Assembly: GCA_965200885.1 (NCBI GenBank)
Contig: OZ241737.1
Location: 744,001-808,000, forward strand
DNA: 64,000 nt
Origin: MPNP01 sp026710155
Lineage (GTDB): Bacteria > Pseudomonadota > Alphaproteobacteria > Rhodobacterales > Rhodobacteraceae
Direction of reading: 5' to 3'
Each line of letters opens with the position of its first letter. The stretch's first letter is position 1. The notes below the pieces were generated by a model. That model was not told where the DNA came from and made no database searches. It worked only from the letters and a program-made list of their open reading frames with translations. Both the position numbers and the translations under genes were made by a program. Positions 19,701-28,313 of this stretch are shown piece by piece.

Positions 19701-19825
19701 AGTGTAGTGTTGCCTGGCTCCATGAAATAGGTCAAGGTAGATATAGGTGGTTGTCCATTAAAACACTCGACTACATTGTTAACAGCGTAGGATTGATAGT
19801 CTTGTACCTTGAAATTGAACTTCAT
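16706..19825 (-). CDS. res: Type III restriction enzyme, Res subunit
   Basis: The ATP-dependent translocase and nuclease subunit of a type III restriction system, which cuts unmodified DNA in complex with Mod. It has about 1,039 residues from the ATG at 19825, which has GAGGG at a good distance; a TTG at 19837 overlapping the mod stop is possible. Walker A is METGTGKT with K122, the DEAD-like box is DEPQ at 242-245, and helicase motif VI is QEVGRGLRL. The C-terminal nuclease has NPDWAISF followed by AETKGT, the PD...ExK pattern. All key residues are present, so it should be active. The gene is flanked by IS copies, which suggests transfer. Confidence 0.92.
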   Translation of the reverse strand: MKFNFKVQDYQSYAVNNVVECFNGQPPISTLTYFMEPGNTTLASIFEEGFRNPPLKLTNSQILKNIQGIQRLQGLHVSPSLTDFTTFNKRGERMPASSVYKRDALAATDIHLDVEMETGTGKTYCYIKTIFEMNKRFGWSKFIIMSPSIAIREGIFKTLQITADHFSENYGKKAQFFIYNSKRLHEIENFSVNSGISVMIINIQAFNARGKDNRRIYEELDEFQSRKPIDVIASSHPILILDEPQKMEGNATTNAFQKFKPLFILRYSATHRTLHNCIHRLDALDAFNQKLVKKIAVRGIEVRGLSGTNAYLYLEGIDISKRNPVVRLEIEEKLKSGEIRRRLRKFKHHDDLFVESGEMEQYRGFKISQIDAVEDTIEFTNGLVIKVGQANGNISKQDIRRIQIRETIKAHLEKEMQLFLQGIKVLSLFFIDEVVKYRDYNREDEKGEYARIFEEEYSMIKEEYLSDNTFVDKSYHNYLNKTIPAKTHNGYFSIDRKTNRFKDPTIRARTTESDDIVAYDLILKDKERLLSFYEPTRFIFTHSALREGWDNPNVFVMCMLKHSDSTISRRQEVGRGLRLCVDQHGDRIDHPSIVHDINVLTVVASESFSNFVMQLQKEIVEALSSRPRKANEEYFTGKTLITNQGLVEVTPLMAKQIYRYLLKYDYSDDLDQITEEYHKAKEDGSLAELPDALIVYSDQVYQLIDTVFNEAQLPDVDNGLRSKINPLNRKNFQKREFQELWDRINRKAIYRIDFDSEELIQNCVVSLNNQLQVSPLQYKVQVGVQNEGLTDSQLNSGDGFLITDTTTERADSIRSKVKYDLVGKVSENTQLKRETAASILANINSQTFKKYRQNPEQFINETSRIITEQKATMVIEHLTYDEINERHDIQIFTKNQIGIDFSRATSKLNNHIYDYAVVESDVERSFVKEMDTSTQIVVYAKLPRGFLIPTPVGDYNPDWAISFKQGSVRHIYFIAETKGTMSSMKLRKLEKVKIECARKFFDKIGKQTVVERVKYDVVPNFDKLMELVGLPTEKIDRIS

Positions 19826-19833
19826 CGAAACCC

Positions 19834-21747
19834 TCAAATCGACCTTACTTTGGATGTTGGTGAGAGCTGACTGAAAATTTGTTCCACATTGGCTTTCAAA
19901 GCATCACTGGCAAAACCACCGTCTCGGAAAACTACACGCTGAGGCTTACGCTTTGCTAGTTCCCTCACGAAATCTTCACTGACCCCAAGGTCAAAGCAAG
20001 CGACAAGAGTGTTACTATCCACAGAGTAAACAATCTTGTTCTGCAAGGTTTCCTTGTAGATAGTCAGGGTTAGATCAACACCCCAATCTACCAAAACTTG
20101 AAAAAGTAAATCCTCTGTTGATCTGCCTTCCTTTACATTTTCGACCATTCCGAATAAGTCAGATTGCTTTACTTGATCGGGGTGATAGTAGATATCTTTC
20201 ATGTTTGAGGAATCAACTTTAAGCACTCTAAAACCAATATCTCTGTTCCAGTTTGGATGGAATTTGTCTTGCAAAATCTGCCTTCCTGCTTGACGGAGAC
20301 GTTCCTTGGTGATCTCTGCAATACTTGTGAATCCATTTTTGTAGGGTGTACTGTCAGGATCAATCTCTTCTGGCACTTGAACCATAATATAGCGGCGATT
20401 ACCCCCATCAGTGGCATTTAGCTTCATAACAGCATGTCCGGTGGTAGCTGAACCTGCAAAAAAATCCAGAATAATCGCCTCCTTGTCATTACCGGTCACG
20501 GCTTCAATCGGATCATATACTGCCCAAAGACTCTTAGGAAATGTGAATTCACAACCCTCAACAAGTTTGTTCAATAGCTTTGTTCCATGTTCATTGGAAT
20601 CGTACCGCTTATCGTCCCAAACACTTCGATAGGGCCCAAAAGTCTTTCCAATTTCAATCTGGTATGAGTCTCCATTTTCTTTAGCATGCAACATTTCGGC
20701 AACTTTATCCACGCTCTGACGGGCGTACCTCCACTTTCGCTCAATCCCGGAATTATCAATTGGATAGACATATGCAACTTTCTCCTTCCATTCTGTCTGA
20801 GCGGGATGAAAATTGTCCGGGCACACGTCACCAAAGCCAATAATTTTTCCTTTGCTCACCATAACAGGATAAAAACAGTTTTTTGCATCCGTTCTTAGGG
20901 ATTCTCCACCCCAATTTCTGAATTGGCTCCATTTGACATCCTTATCACTTATTTTCCTATCGCCGATAACTTTACCTCCGTTAGGGTAAACAAAAATTAG
21001 CCATTCATTAATATACGCGAAATTGTCACCCTGTTGACCGCGTGGATTGTGCACTACTGTAATGTATGCATGCTCCCATGCAGCACCAGAAAAAATTTCC
21101 TTCATCAGAACTGATAATGTACCAAATTCGTTTTCATCTATTGCACAGACTAACACACCGTCTTTCGCAAGGATGTTTTTTGCAACTTTAAGTCGCTGAT
21201 ACATCATTGACAGCCAATCAGAATGGAACCTTCCATTGGATTGGGGGTTTGAAACAAGCCTTTCCATATTTACATCGATCAGACCAGAATCCTTCAAAAA
21301 CTGTTCTTTACTTGAATGAAAATTGTTCTTGTATAGTAAGTTGCGTCCAGTATTATAGGGGGGATCAATGTAAATTAATTTTACCGATCCAAGAAATGAG
21401 TCTTGTATTATCTTAAGTGCGTCGAGATTATCACCTTCAATCATAAGATTCTTCGTAGAATAGAAGTTAACGCTCTCATTTGGTACTGGGCGTAGAGTTT
21501 TTTTGATAGGAGCATTTGCATTTGCCAGTGCTTCCTTCTTTCCTGGCCAGTCGAGCCTATATCGCTCCTTCGGACCGTCCACGATTTGTTCACTCAACTC
21601 CTGCTTTAATTGATCGAAGTCGATTGCGAGGATTAACTGTTTGGTCTCATCATCCTTGACCTCTACAACACAGCTAGGAAACAATTCTCTTAACCCAGCT
21701 ATATTTTCTTGACTTAAATTTGGGCTGTGCATCTTCAACCTATCCAT
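19834..21747 (-). CDS. mod: Type III restriction system DNA methyltransferase, Mod subunit
   Basis: A beta-class N6-adenine methyltransferase of 637 residues that provides both sequence recognition and protective methylation. Motif IV DPPYNTG is at residues 128-134, and the AdoMet motif I FFAGSATTGHAVM begins near residue 429; the order IV then I is that of Mod proteins. The central region is the target recognition domain and determines the site, which cannot be read from sequence. The stop overlaps the start region of res, so the two are one operon. No repeat tract of the kind that makes some mod genes phase-variable is seen. Confidence 0.93.
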   Translation of the reverse strand: MDRLKMHSPNLSQENIAGLRELFPSCVVEVKDDETKQLILAIDFDQLKQELSEQIVDGPKERYRLDWPGKKEALANANAPIKKTLRPVPNESVNFYSTKNLMIEGDNLDALKIIQDSFLGSVKLIYIDPPYNTGRNLLYKNNFHSSKEQFLKDSGLIDVNMERLVSNPQSNGRFHSDWLSMMYQRLKVAKNILAKDGVLVCAIDENEFGTLSVLMKEIFSGAAWEHAYITVVHNPRGQQGDNFAYINEWLIFVYPNGGKVIGDRKISDKDVKWSQFRNWGGESLRTDAKNCFYPVMVSKGKIIGFGDVCPDNFHPAQTEWKEKVAYVYPIDNSGIERKWRYARQSVDKVAEMLHAKENGDSYQIEIGKTFGPYRSVWDDKRYDSNEHGTKLLNKLVEGCEFTFPKSLWAVYDPIEAVTGNDKEAIILDFFAGSATTGHAVMKLNATDGGNRRYIMVQVPEEIDPDSTPYKNGFTSIAEITKERLRQAGRQILQDKFHPNWNRDIGFRVLKVDSSNMKDIYYHPDQVKQSDLFGMVENVKEGRSTEDLLFQVLVDWGVDLTLTIYKETLQNKIVYSVDSNTLVACFDLGVSEDFVRELAKRKPQRVVFRDGGFASDALKANVEQIFSQLSPTSKVRSI

Positions 21748-21880
21748 ACAAATTCTCTCAATCTCTTAATTCGGTGCAAGGCGCATGTGGTCAATTGTAC
21801 TTTTATCGTTAAACTTCTGACTAAGATACAATAAATTTGTATTATCAATTCAGTGTTAACACAAAGTTTGGTGCTTATAT

Positions 21881-22656
21881 AGTGTCTGCCCGAAAAGCAT
21901 ACAAACCGTGTTTGCCCTTCTGCCAACAGGGTTTTGGAATCGGGATGTTACCATGAAGATCGGTTCCGTCACGGCGCATTACCCGTTTCAGGGCCTTTTT
22001 TCATCCTGAATCCATCATTCTTCACAGGGTCTTGACCCATGAGACACGTCATCAAGCCCCATTCCGAACTCGGCGACATCGACATTGGATACATCAGGAT
22101 CAACCGGAAGTGTCGGGATGACATGCCGACCCTCCTGATTGGCCTGCAGGGGATTTGTTGAAACAGGACATTGCGCTTCCGGAGGAGCATCCTGCTCCCC
22201 ATGTCGGCCATGACCCTGGCCGTCCGTGCATGGATTTGTGGCAGATCCTTGTCGATCGTGCCGAAGGCACCCTGGCAGGGGTGCAGGATCCCCGGTTCAG
22301 GCGTCTGCCCTGGCGCGGGAACCCGGACCTGATCGGCAGTTACATCGGCGATGCGAGGAAGCGGATGGACCGGGTTGTGCGCCGTCTGCTCAAGGGCGAG
22401 ACCATTCCCCATGACGAGAAGGTGTTTTCCATGTTCGAGCGACACACGCGGTGGGTCTCGAGGGGCAAGACCGGTGTTCCGGTTGAACCGGGCGTTCCGG
22501 TGTGCATCGTCGAGGATGAATGCGGTTTCATCCTGCACCACCGGATCATGTGGGAGGGGAGCGATGTCGATCATCCGTTTTCGATGAAACGGGAGTGATC
22601 CGGCTACCTGGATTTTGCGAATTTTTCAAAAACAGGGTATTTTCTGGGCAGGCACT
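21881..22656 (+). mobile_element. Internally deleted IS copy (ISNCY-like), right copy
   Basis: It has the same ends and orientation as the copy at 16051-16680 but a different internal deletion. It keeps a C-terminal transposase segment at about 22310-22590 (DEKVFSMFERHTRWVSRGK, then VPVEPGVPVCIVEDECGFIL) that I recognise as ISNCY-like. AAAT directly follows its right end, and AAAT directly precedes the left end of the other copy, as expected if the whole 16051-22656 segment moved as a unit. Immediately to its left lies GGTGCTTATATA, the same 12 bases as the end of the element at 58884. Confidence 0.75.
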
Positions 22657-22947
22657 AAATAGGTTTGTAATAAAAAATACAGGTGCAATGGGTATGGGAA
22701 AAAGATGGCGGTTTTGTGGGATTGAAAATGGGAATAAAAACCAATATTACTTGGGAAGTAAAAGAATTATTTATTGAGAAAGTTTCGGCTAACAGTTAGA
22801 AAATTTAACGTTCAGATATTTCACAGAAGGTTTTATTCAAAACATTTCTCATGGTCTTAGGATTTGTATAAAAATTCCCTGGTGCAGGATTTTGCTCCTT
22901 TCCAGAATAGACTCCTAATTGGCTATTACACTTTGACCAAGTTTTGA

Positions 22948-24501
22948 TCAAGAAACAGTTGTTGTTACTGCATTAGGGCACATAGGTTCACAAAATCCGG
23001 TAATTTTACCACTTTTGCTGTATTCAGCAGCGTTGACGATTGCAAAGTGATAGGGGAAAACATTCGGGAGCGCCAAATCTACATTTACTTTAGATCTTAA
23101 TTGTTCCAAACTTGCTTTGGGAAATCGTGCATCAGCTGTAATGCCATCACCTCTTAGATCCAGACGTGGTTTGGCCAAAGCAGACTCCATTTTATTACCA
23201 CTTAGCAAATTATAAGCTGCAACTTGGGCAAGCGCTGGTACGATTCGACGTCCACCAGCTGCCGAGAGAGCTGTAAGGTTACCATCATTGGTCTGGATGA
23301 AGCTCGGGGCCATGTTAGTAAGAGGTTTTTTTCCGGCTGCCAGTGAATTTGGCTTGCCTGCAACCGGATCAAACCATGAAATTGCATTATTGATTAAAAT
23401 ACCTGTGCTTGGTGATATCACTTTTGAGCCGAATATTGATACCAGGGTAAGCGTTGCTGCTACGACTAGGCCAGAGCAATCAATAACGCAATAGCTGGTC
23501 GTACAACTAGGTGCAGTCGCATCTTCATAACCGTCGCCAAGATGCAAAAAACGATCTTGCAAGACCGATCGTGCTGATAAAACACTTGGTAACGGATTAT
23601 CGATATTAGGAGATCCATGTTTCTCCCATGCACTTAAAAGTGCTGCAATGGTTGGCCCTCCAGATAATCCCGGCACCGTCCATAACTGGCTTTCATTCTT
23701 GAACTTGATGTGAATTGGTTTTTGAACTGAAGGTTTGGTGGCTGTAAAGTCTTCAATCTTGAGAACCCCTCCCTTATGACGGATATCTGATACAATGGAA
23801 TGTGCAAGATCGCCATTTTGTAGTGTCTTGGCACCCTTGATTGCTATTAATTCCAAACTATCTGCGAGCTTATGGTGTTTGATCTCCTTTGATATCAAAG
23901 AAGTCCATCCTGTCGCCTTGCCAGTACCATCAGGTTCTAAAAACAGATTTGCTGCATCCGGATCTGATTGTAAATCACTTGCAGCCGAAGCAATTATCAA
24001 TTGGGTGTACCAATCAATGGTTTGTCCCAGCATGGCAATTTGCCGAGCAGGTTTTACCAAATCTGCCCATGGCATCCGCCCATGACGCAACCAGCCAAGC
24101 TCAAGACCAGGGGTTATGGTTGGTGCACAAATGGCAAGAGCTCCCTTGGTATTACAGTCATCTTCCACACGAGGCCAGGGGTGCATATCATCTTTGCCAC
24201 CAACCACCATGTATTTTTCAACTGGTAAATCAAGTGGTGAACGGGTTGAGAAATCAATGACTTCAGGCGTTTCGCCATAACGGCCAACAAGCATGTAGCC
24301 AGTACCCCCAAGTCCACTCATCCAGGGCTCAACAATACCAATCACAAAGGCCATGGCCACCGCAGCATCCATTGCCGTACCGCCCGCAGCAATAATCTCG
24401 GCACCGGTTTGTGAAGCTTTATAGTGCTGTGATACAGCCACACCTTGAGCACCTGAAATCCCCCTTGGTGCATCAAGAAGAGATAAAAGAAATCTGTTCA
24501 A
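22948..24501 (-). CDS. Gamma-glutamyltransferase family protein
   Basis: A 517-residue Ntn-hydrolase related to gamma-glutamyltranspeptidase, which hydrolyses or transfers gamma-glutamyl groups of glutathione-like peptides. The N-terminal family text GGTAMDAAVAMAFVIGIVEP and SGLGGTGYML is clear. The autoprocessing site reads CTTSYCVID, with T334 the probable nucleophile. No signal peptide is seen, so it probably acts in the cytoplasm on imported peptides. The start is a TTG overlapping the dppF stop. It is the last gene of a peptide importer operon, which suggests uptake followed by cleavage of gamma-glutamyl compounds. Confidence 0.85.
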   Translation of the reverse strand: MNRFLLSLLDAPRGISGAQGVAVSQHYKASQTGAEIIAAGGTAMDAAVAMAFVIGIVEPWMSGLGGTGYMLVGRYGETPEVIDFSTRSPLDLPVEKYMVVGGKDDMHPWPRVEDDCNTKGALAICAPTITPGLELGWLRHGRMPWADLVKPARQIAMLGQTIDWYTQLIIASAASDLQSDPDAANLFLEPDGTGKATGWTSLISKEIKHHKLADSLELIAIKGAKTLQNGDLAHSIVSDIRHKGGVLKIEDFTATKPSVQKPIHIKFKNESQLWTVPGLSGGPTIAALLSAWEKHGSPNIDNPLPSVLSARSVLQDRFLHLGDGYEDATAPSCTTSYCVIDCSGLVVAATLTLVSIFGSKVISPSTGILINNAISWFDPVAGKPNSLAAGKKPLTNMAPSFIQTNDGNLTALSAAGGRRIVPALAQVAAYNLLSGNKMESALAKPRLDLRGDGITADARFPKASLEQLRSKVNVDLALPNVFPYHFAIVNAAEYSKSGKITGFCEPMCPNAVTTTVS

Positions 24502-25460
24502 TTGATTGTTTCCTTGAAGAAGCAGGCAGCCTTATGTACTTCAGAACCTTCAAGCACAGGTCGAACATTTTGACATTTGCCTTGTGCCAGGCTGCACCTT
24601 GGATGAAAAGCACAACCAGAAGGGGGCTTGATGGGATTGGGAAAGTCTCCCCTTAGTTGAAGTTTTGGCAATCCCTGACCTGGTGAAGGAGGTAATATTG
24701 TTTCCAGGAGTGCCTTGGTATAGGGATGTTGTGGTGTCTCAAAAAGTGTCTCGACATCAGAATATTCAACGATACGTCCCATATACATGACCATGACCCT
24801 GTCTGACATATGTCGGACCACCGAGAGGTCATGACTAATCAGTAAATAGCTGAGATTTAATTCGGTTCGAAGTTCCCGCAAGAGGTTAAGAATTTGTGAT
24901 TGTACAGATACATCAAGAGCCGAGGTGGGTTCATCACAAATCAGGATTTGAGGTTTGGCAATCAGGGCCCGGGCAATGGCGACACGTTGACGTTGGCCAC
25001 CAGACATCTGACTGGGAAAGGATCCCAAAGTACGTTGAGGCAAACCAACACGTTCCAACATTTCGCCAACACGCCTTCGGATTTCTGCACCTTCAAATCC
25101 TCTCAAAAACAGTGGCAACCCAACGATCTGAGCAATGTTTTTTCTTGGGTTCAATGACGAAAAAGGATCCTGAAAAATCGGTTGTATTATTTTTGCACGT
25201 TCCTGTACACGAATATCTCTAATCGGCTTGCCATGCATGTAGACTTCACCTTCGGTCGGCATTGAAAGACCAAGAAGAATCTTGGCCAAAGTTGATTTGC
25301 CGCATCCACTTTCTCCAACAAGGCCTACAACCTGCCCATGTTCAAGTGAAAAATCCACATCCTGCAAGGCCCGAAGTGGTAACTTGCCGGCAAAGATCCC
25401 CTGTTTGACATGATATACTTTTGAAACCCTCCTGACTGATAAAATGCTATTGGTCATCAT
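24498..25460 (-). CDS. dppF: Dipeptide/oligopeptide ABC transporter ATPase (DppF type)
   Basis: The second ATP-binding subunit of a peptide-type importer. Walker A is GESGCGKST, the signature is MSGGQRQRVAIARAL, and Walker B ends in LICDEPTSALD. The C-terminal oligopeptide-transporter extension with its cysteines (GCAFHPRCSLAQGKC, then ACFF) is present; these bind an iron-sulfur cluster in some relatives. Tandem ATGs at 25460 and 25457 overlap the stop of the preceding gene (ATGATGA), so the longer frame upstream is not used. Confidence 0.92.
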   Translation of the reverse strand: MMTNSILSVRRVSKVYHVKQGIFAGKLPLRALQDVDFSLEHGQVVGLVGESGCGKSTLAKILLGLSMPTEGEVYMHGKPIRDIRVQERAKIIQPIFQDPFSSLNPRKNIAQIVGLPLFLRGFEGAEIRRRVGEMLERVGLPQRTLGSFPSQMSGGQRQRVAIARALIAKPQILICDEPTSALDVSVQSQILNLLRELRTELNLSYLLISHDLSVVRHMSDRVMVMYMGRIVEYSDVETLFETPQHPYTKALLETILPPSPGQGLPKLQLRGDFPNPIKPPSGCAFHPRCSLAQGKCQNVRPVLEGSEVHKAACFFKETIN

Positions 25461-26425
25461 GCGACTGTATCCTCCGCTGGAAGAACACAAAGCCAGCCCT
25501 GACCATTACTTAATTCATGATGTGGAATTGATTCACGGCAAGCAAGGCTGGCATAATCGCACCGGTTCCTGAAGGAACAACCCGTCATTTCACCAAGAAG
25601 TGAAGGAACAATTCCTCTGATCTGTCCCAATTGATCAGATTTTTCGGGATTTGGCATACATGCCATCAAGCCCTGTGTGTAGGGATGCCTTGGATTGGTA
25701 AAGACATCGATCGTTTTGCCTGTTTCCACGGATTGTCCTGCGTACATGACCTGAATACGATCGGCCATTTGGGCAACGACACCGAGATCATGCGTAATGA
25801 TGATAACACCAGCCTTGATTTCGACCTGAATATCCTTGATCAAACGCAATATTTGAGCTTGGACCGTGACATCAAGGGCCGTTGTCGGTTCATCGGCAAT
25901 AATCAATTTAGGTTCACACATTAACGCTTGGGCAATGACAACTCGTTGACGAAGTCCACCAGAAAGTTGGTGGGGATATTGTTTCAGACGGCTTTTTGCG
26001 GCAGTTATTCCGACCCTGTTCAAAAGATATATGGAACGTTCCTCGGCCTCCCTTCGATTTCCTCTGCGATGGTGAAGATAAACTTCTGCAAGCTGATTTC
26101 CTATCGTGTAGGTTGGGTTCAGGGCCGTCATTGGGTCCTGAAAGATCACCCCTATATCATTGCCCAAAATAGACCGCATTTGTGATGGGGAACTCTGCGT
26201 CAGATTTATTCCCTCAAAGTCAATTGAGGTAGCTTTGCGTGAGGCTGTTTTGGGAAGCAGATTCAGGATTCCCAAGGTGGCAATGGACTTGCCGCAACCA
26301 CTTTCTCCAACAATACCCAAGACTTCTCCGGAATTCAGGTGAAGATCAAGCTCACGAACAGCCCACAAAATGCCGTTTGGGGTGGCAATATCAACACTCA
26401 TTCTTTTGACATTGAGTAATTTCAT
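25457..26425 (-). CDS. dppD: Dipeptide/oligopeptide ABC transporter ATPase (DppD type)
   Basis: The first ATP-binding subunit, 322 residues. Walker A is GESGCGKSIAT, the signature is LSGGLRQRVVIAQAL, and Walker B is LIIADEPTTALDVT. The C-terminal Cys-containing oligopeptide domain (GCSFRNRCDYASLAC) is complete. Its ATG shares one base with the stop of the permease gene before it. It should form the heterodimeric engine with the DppF-type subunit. Confidence 0.92.
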   Translation of the reverse strand: MKLLNVKRMSVDIATPNGILWAVRELDLHLNSGEVLGIVGESGCGKSIATLGILNLLPKTASRKATSIDFEGINLTQSSPSQMRSILGNDIGVIFQDPMTALNPTYTIGNQLAEVYLHHRRGNRREAEERSIYLLNRVGITAAKSRLKQYPHQLSGGLRQRVVIAQALMCEPKLIIADEPTTALDVTVQAQILRLIKDIQVEIKAGVIIITHDLGVVAQMADRIQVMYAGQSVETGKTIDVFTNPRHPYTQGLMACMPNPEKSDQLGQIRGIVPSLLGEMTGCSFRNRCDYASLACRESIPHHELSNGQGWLCVLPAEDTVA

Positions 26426-27330
26426 TAACGGCCATCCGGCGAGGTAATGTCACGCAAACCATCACCCAGAAGATTGATTGACATAACAAGCAGAAACAGG
26501 GCAACACCTGGAATCATAATCAACCAAGGTTCAAAGAATAGATAGTCTTTTCCTTCTGCAATCATCAATCCCCAAGAAGGTAGGGGCGGTTGTACCCCCA
26601 GACCAAGAAAAGAGAGTGCTGCCTCCAACAAAATGGCATGTGCCATCTCCAATGTCGCCACGACAATCAATGAATCCCTGAGATTGGGCAAGAGCTCAAA
26701 TAGAATGATTCGCCATAATGGCATTCCGAGTGCCCGGGCAGCAACCAGATACTCGGCATCTCTAAGTTGGATTGTTGCCGATCGTGCAACCACGGCAAAG
26801 CCATCCCAAAGAAGAAGTCCCAATATCAATATCACGATTTGAAGTGATGAACCAAAAATGGCTGCGATGGACAGCGCGATTAAAACAACAGGCATCGACA
26901 GCCGGGTCGTAATGATAAAGGTAATGATGAGATCAGCCCAACCACCAAAATAACCTGCTATCACACCGAGAGTTGTACCAATGATACCTGAAAGGATCAT
27001 GGCCAGAAACCCGATGATCAATGATAGCTGGGCACCATAAAGCAGACGGCTAAGGTAATCTCGCCCAAGTTGATCGGTGCCAAATATATGGCCCATATCA
27101 CCTGCCTCGTACCAGGCTGGAGGTTGCAAACGGGACAGTAAATCCTGCTTGGATGGATCAAAAGGAGCAATGATCGGAGCTGCCAATGCCAGCAATATGA
27201 TACTGATGAGTCCAATACATCCAAGAAGGAATCCAGAATGGTTCTTGGCCCTGAGAACCATCGCCTGTCGAGGTGATAGAAGCTGTGGCTCCGGCAGATC
27301 ATTTACGAAACTGGTGATTTTTTCTGACAT
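26425..27330 (-). CDS. dppC: Dipeptide/oligopeptide ABC transporter permease (DppC type)
   Basis: An inner-membrane permease of about 301 residues. The ATG at 27330, one base after the dppB stop, is preferred to the in-frame start at 27366 inside dppB. After a cytoplasmic N-terminus there is a first helix (GFLLGCIGLISIILLALAAP), the OppC-type periplasmic loop FGTDQLGRDYLSRLLYGAQ, and the EAA coupling loop (VAARALGMPLWRIILFELLP), which contacts the ATPases. Confidence 0.9.
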   Translation of the reverse strand: MSEKITSFVNDLPEPQLLSPRQAMVLRAKNHSGFLLGCIGLISIILLALAAPIIAPFDPSKQDLLSRLQPPAWYEAGDMGHIFGTDQLGRDYLSRLLYGAQLSLIIGFLAMILSGIIGTTLGVIAGYFGGWADLIITFIITTRLSMPVVLIALSIAAIFGSSLQIVILILGLLLWDGFAVVARSATIQLRDAEYLVAARALGMPLWRIILFELLPNLRDSLIVVATLEMAHAILLEAALSFLGLGVQPPLPSWGLMIAEGKDYLFFEPWLIMIPGVALFLLVMSINLLGDGLRDITSPDGR

Positions 27331-27331
27331 A

Positions 27332-28249
27332 TCAGGACACTCTAATTCGTGGATCAAGCCATGCATTGATCAAATCGCCGGCTAGGTTAAGCCCAACGTA
27401 AATGAGCGATATAATCAAAACAATGGCTTGGACAGTCGGGAGGTCGGCACGGGAGATGCTCTCCCAAGCCAATTGACCTATACCATGCAAGGCGAAAATA
27501 CTTTCAATGATAATTGAACCACCGAGCATATAGCCAAACTGGACAGTTGACAGGCTGACAACAGGTAGTATCGCATTACGCAACGCGTGCTTGAACATTA
27601 TTTGTACGGGTAACAATCCCTTGGCCCGAGCGGTCCGAATATAGTCAGATCGTAACACTTCAAGCATGCCTGAGCGAGTAAGTCGCATAATAGACGGGGT
27701 TGCATAGTAGCCTAAAACCATGGTTGGCATAATGAAATTTATCCATGACGAATTGCCCGAAGGTGGCAATATTGGCCACATTACCGAAAACACAACGATC
27801 AGCATGAGGGCAAACCAGAAATTAGGCAATGCTTGTCCGAGAACAGAAAGGGCTAAGGCAGCTCGATCAATTATGGAATTGGGGTAGACAGCCGCCAGAA
27901 TACCAAGCGGGGTAGCGAGGACGATGGCAAAAATCAGTGAAGCCAGACCAAGTTTAAGGGTAACTGGCAATCGTTCGGCAATGAGTTCGGAGACAGGGGT
28001 CGTAAAATAAGTGCTCGTTCCAAAGTCTCCAAGAAGGGCGCTGGACAACCAATCAAGATATTGGGTTATTAATGGGCGATCAAAACCGAACTGAACCCGA
28101 ATGAATTCAATATCGGCCTCCGACGCCCCTTCTCCCGCCATGGCGATGGCTGGATCACCAGCGGCCCGAAGCATCAGAAAGGTGATTAATGATACGAACA
28201 AGGCAACAAGAAACGCCAAGCCCATACGCTTCAGAACAAATACATACAT
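27332..28249 (-). CDS. dppB: Dipeptide/oligopeptide ABC transporter permease (DppB type)
   Basis: An inner-membrane permease of 305 residues. The N-terminal helix (MGLAFLVALFVSLITFLMLR) leads to the DppB/OppB-specific periplasmic segment (IEFIRVQFGFDRPLITQYLDW), then further helices and the EAA loop YIRTARAKGLLPVQIMFKHA. A 64-bp gap with a hairpin separates it from dppA; the other genes of the operon overlap or touch. Confidence 0.92.
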   Translation of the reverse strand: MYVFVLKRMGLAFLVALFVSLITFLMLRAAGDPAIAMAGEGASEADIEFIRVQFGFDRPLITQYLDWLSSALLGDFGTSTYFTTPVSELIAERLPVTLKLGLASLIFAIVLATPLGILAAVYPNSIIDRAALALSVLGQALPNFWFALMLIVVFSVMWPILPPSGNSSWINFIMPTMVLGYYATPSIMRLTRSGMLEVLRSDYIRTARAKGLLPVQIMFKHALRNAILPVVSLSTVQFGYMLGGSIIIESIFALHGIGQLAWESISRADLPTVQAIVLIISLIYVGLNLAGDLINAWLDPRIRVS

Positions 28250-28276
28250 TTCGTTCTGCCTTTTTTTCAGGTATCA

Positions 28277-28300
28277 GGAAGGCCATGTTTCAGACCTTCC
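28277..28300 (-). other. Intercistronic hairpin between dppA and dppB
   Basis: GGAAGGCC and GACCTTCC form an 8-bp stem with one G-U pair around an 8-nt loop. No U run follows on the transcribed (minus) strand, so it is more likely a message-stabilising or partial-attenuation structure that favours the binding-protein gene over the permeases than a full terminator. Confidence 0.5.
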
Positions 28301-28313
28301 CGAGATAATCTTT

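Noticed and set aside
19826..19837. TTG at 19837 as start of res
   Set aside because: The ATG at 19825 has a better ribosome site (GAGGG at proper spacing); the TTG only adds four residues, though it cannot be excluded.
21969..22574. Minus-strand frame of 201 codons inside the right IS copy
   Set aside because: Antisense to the ISNCY-like transposase segment, which gives the better protein match on the plus strand.
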